64,000 bases of DNA from UBA1765 sp045615885 (GTDB lineage Bacteria; Fibrobacterota; Fibrobacteria; Fibrobacterales; Fibrobacteraceae), in the NCBI GenBank assembly GCA_045615885.1, contig JAZLFR010000080.1, forward strand, positions 25,077-89,076. Direction: 5' to 3'. Positions 63,234 to 64,000 of the stretch are shown in pieces; position 1 is the stretch's first letter; every line of letters starts with the position of its first letter. Made by a program: the position numbers and the translations under genes. The notes beneath the pieces were generated by a model. It saw only the letters and a list, made by a program, of their open reading frames with translations. It did not search any database and had not been told where the DNA came from.

Positions 63234-64000
63234 ATGCGTACAAAAATTTCCCTGATACTTTCGCTGCTTTGCCTGCCGCTTGCCTTTTGGGCTTGCGGTG
63301 ACGATAGCAGCAGCGGCGCCTCTGCTGATGATTACTCCGCTGTCTCCGATTTGGAATCCAGCAGCAGTTCCTCTAAGGATGTCATTGCGAGCAGCTCCGC
63401 TGCGAAGCAATCCGCTTCGTCTTCATCTGAAGCGAATGTAGCGTCCTGCTCCAGCGTCAAGGAGATTGCTTCGTCGTCATCCTCTGAGGATAAGGCTGCA
63501 TCCGGCTATAGCGCAAAGTCGAGTTCCAGCATTAAGATGGTTGCTTGGGACTACTTGAACTCGGAAATCAGTTATGGAGAATTTTCCGATGTTCGCGATG
63601 ACCAGGTTTACAAGACTGTAAAAATTGGCAACCAAACGTGGATGGCTGAGAACTTGAATTATGACTATAATGTGGGAACGGCCAAGAGTACCTGCTACGA
63701 AAATGAGCAGGACTCTTGCTCCAAGTACGGTCGCCTGTACTCATGGAGTGCCGCGATGGACTCGGCCGCTATGTTTTCAGAAAATGGCGAGGGTTGCGGC
63801 TTTTATGGCTATACTTGCAGACCTCGGGGTTCAATTCGCGGTGTTTGCCCCGATGGTTGGCACTTGCCTAGCCAGGCGGAGTGGGATACGTTGTTCGCCG
63901 CTGTAGGCGAGAGCACTTCGAGCACGATGTTTAAGTCGTTGACTGGCTGGGAATCGTATAGCGGCGTGCCTGCGGGTTCCGATGTCTACGGCTTTTCAGC
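63234..64000 (+). CDS. FISUMP-domain lipoprotein (5' part, runs off the window)
   Basis: The frame is open from the ATG at 63234 to the window end (255 codons seen). A lipoprotein-type signal peptide ends at Cys21 (LPLAFWAC). A serine-rich, low-complexity linker (about 25-100) comes next, then the FISUMP domain from about residue 125: TVKIGNQTWMAENLNY, CYENEQDSCSKYGRLYSW and GVCPDGWHLPSQAEWDTLF. This domain is expanded in Fibrobacter, typically on surface-exposed proteins. Several cysteines suggest disulfides. Function is not established, but cell-surface or substrate contact is the usual suggestion. Confidence 0.9.
   Translation, partial: MRTKISLILSLLCLPLAFWACGDDSSSGASADDYSAVSDLESSSSSSKDVIASSSAAKQSASSSSEANVASCSSVKEIASSSSSEDKAASGYSAKSSSSIKMVAWDYLNSEISYGEFSDVRDDQVYKTVKIGNQTWMAENLNYDYNVGTAKSTCYENEQDSCSKYGRLYSWSAAMDSAAMFSENGEGCGFYGYTCRPRGSIRGVCPDGWHLPSQAEWDTLFAAVGESTSSTMFKSLTGWESYSGVPAGSDVYGFS

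Overview
The window is chromosomal DNA from a Fibrobacter-type bacterium (phylum Fibrobacterota). The clearest marker is the last gene, which begins at 63234. It encodes a secreted, serine-rich lipoprotein carrying the FISUMP domain (Fibrobacter succinogenes major paralogous domain). A mitochondrial-type aconitase, meso-diaminopimelate dehydrogenase, a protease with a type IX-like C-terminal tail, LpxH and an outer-membrane barrel also fit a Gram-negative Fibrobacter-like cell. No rRNA, tRNA, CRISPR array, transposase or prophage was found.

Layout. 1-3409: the end of a surface-glycan operon (DegT aminotransferase, Wzx-type flippase, two GT2 glycosyltransferases). 3459-5142: three small unknown proteins, two of them a tandem pair with one membrane anchor each. 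5243-13623: a leftward block with trmFO, an unknown gene, a stand-alone AICAR transformylase, tgt, a metalloprotease, a UbiD-type decarboxylase and an SRPBCC protein, separated in places by short repeats. 13770: a GntR/PBP1-type regulator. 15157-24427: a rightward envelope-polymer operon (flippase, TagD-like cytidylyltransferase, LicD, GT8-like enzyme, LtaS-like phosphotransferase, RND/MMPL exporter, GINT1-like propeller). It converges with a leftward operon (24529-31016) holding a second LtaS-like protein, two GT4 enzymes, a Dabb protein and an unusual DnaG/DnaB-like fusion. Together these genes suggest a glycerol-phosphate- or phosphodiester-decorated envelope polymer in a diderm bacterium.

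31384-31527 holds a rod-shaped RNA-like inverted repeat with its own terminator. Three accessory-looking small genes follow (31584-33145), then a DAP/peptidoglycan-recycling stretch (ddh, ruvC, M15 peptidase, mpaA) interrupted by about 780 bp of repeats, including two copies of a composite palindromic element also found at 6674. Housekeeping genes follow: metK, a UvrD/PcrA helicase, recG, lpxH, an outer-membrane protein and pssA.

45623-55244 is a tight six-gene leftward run: RepA-like ATPase with a possible primase domain, a TrmA-family protein that has lost its catalytic cysteine, a LysM protein, histidine kinase, response regulator and a TPR/beta-propeller protein. The window closes with aconitase, a second MMPL transporter, a RidA-like protein, an MscS channel, ettA and the FISUMP lipoprotein.

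Functions are assigned from motifs read in the translations. No database search was run.
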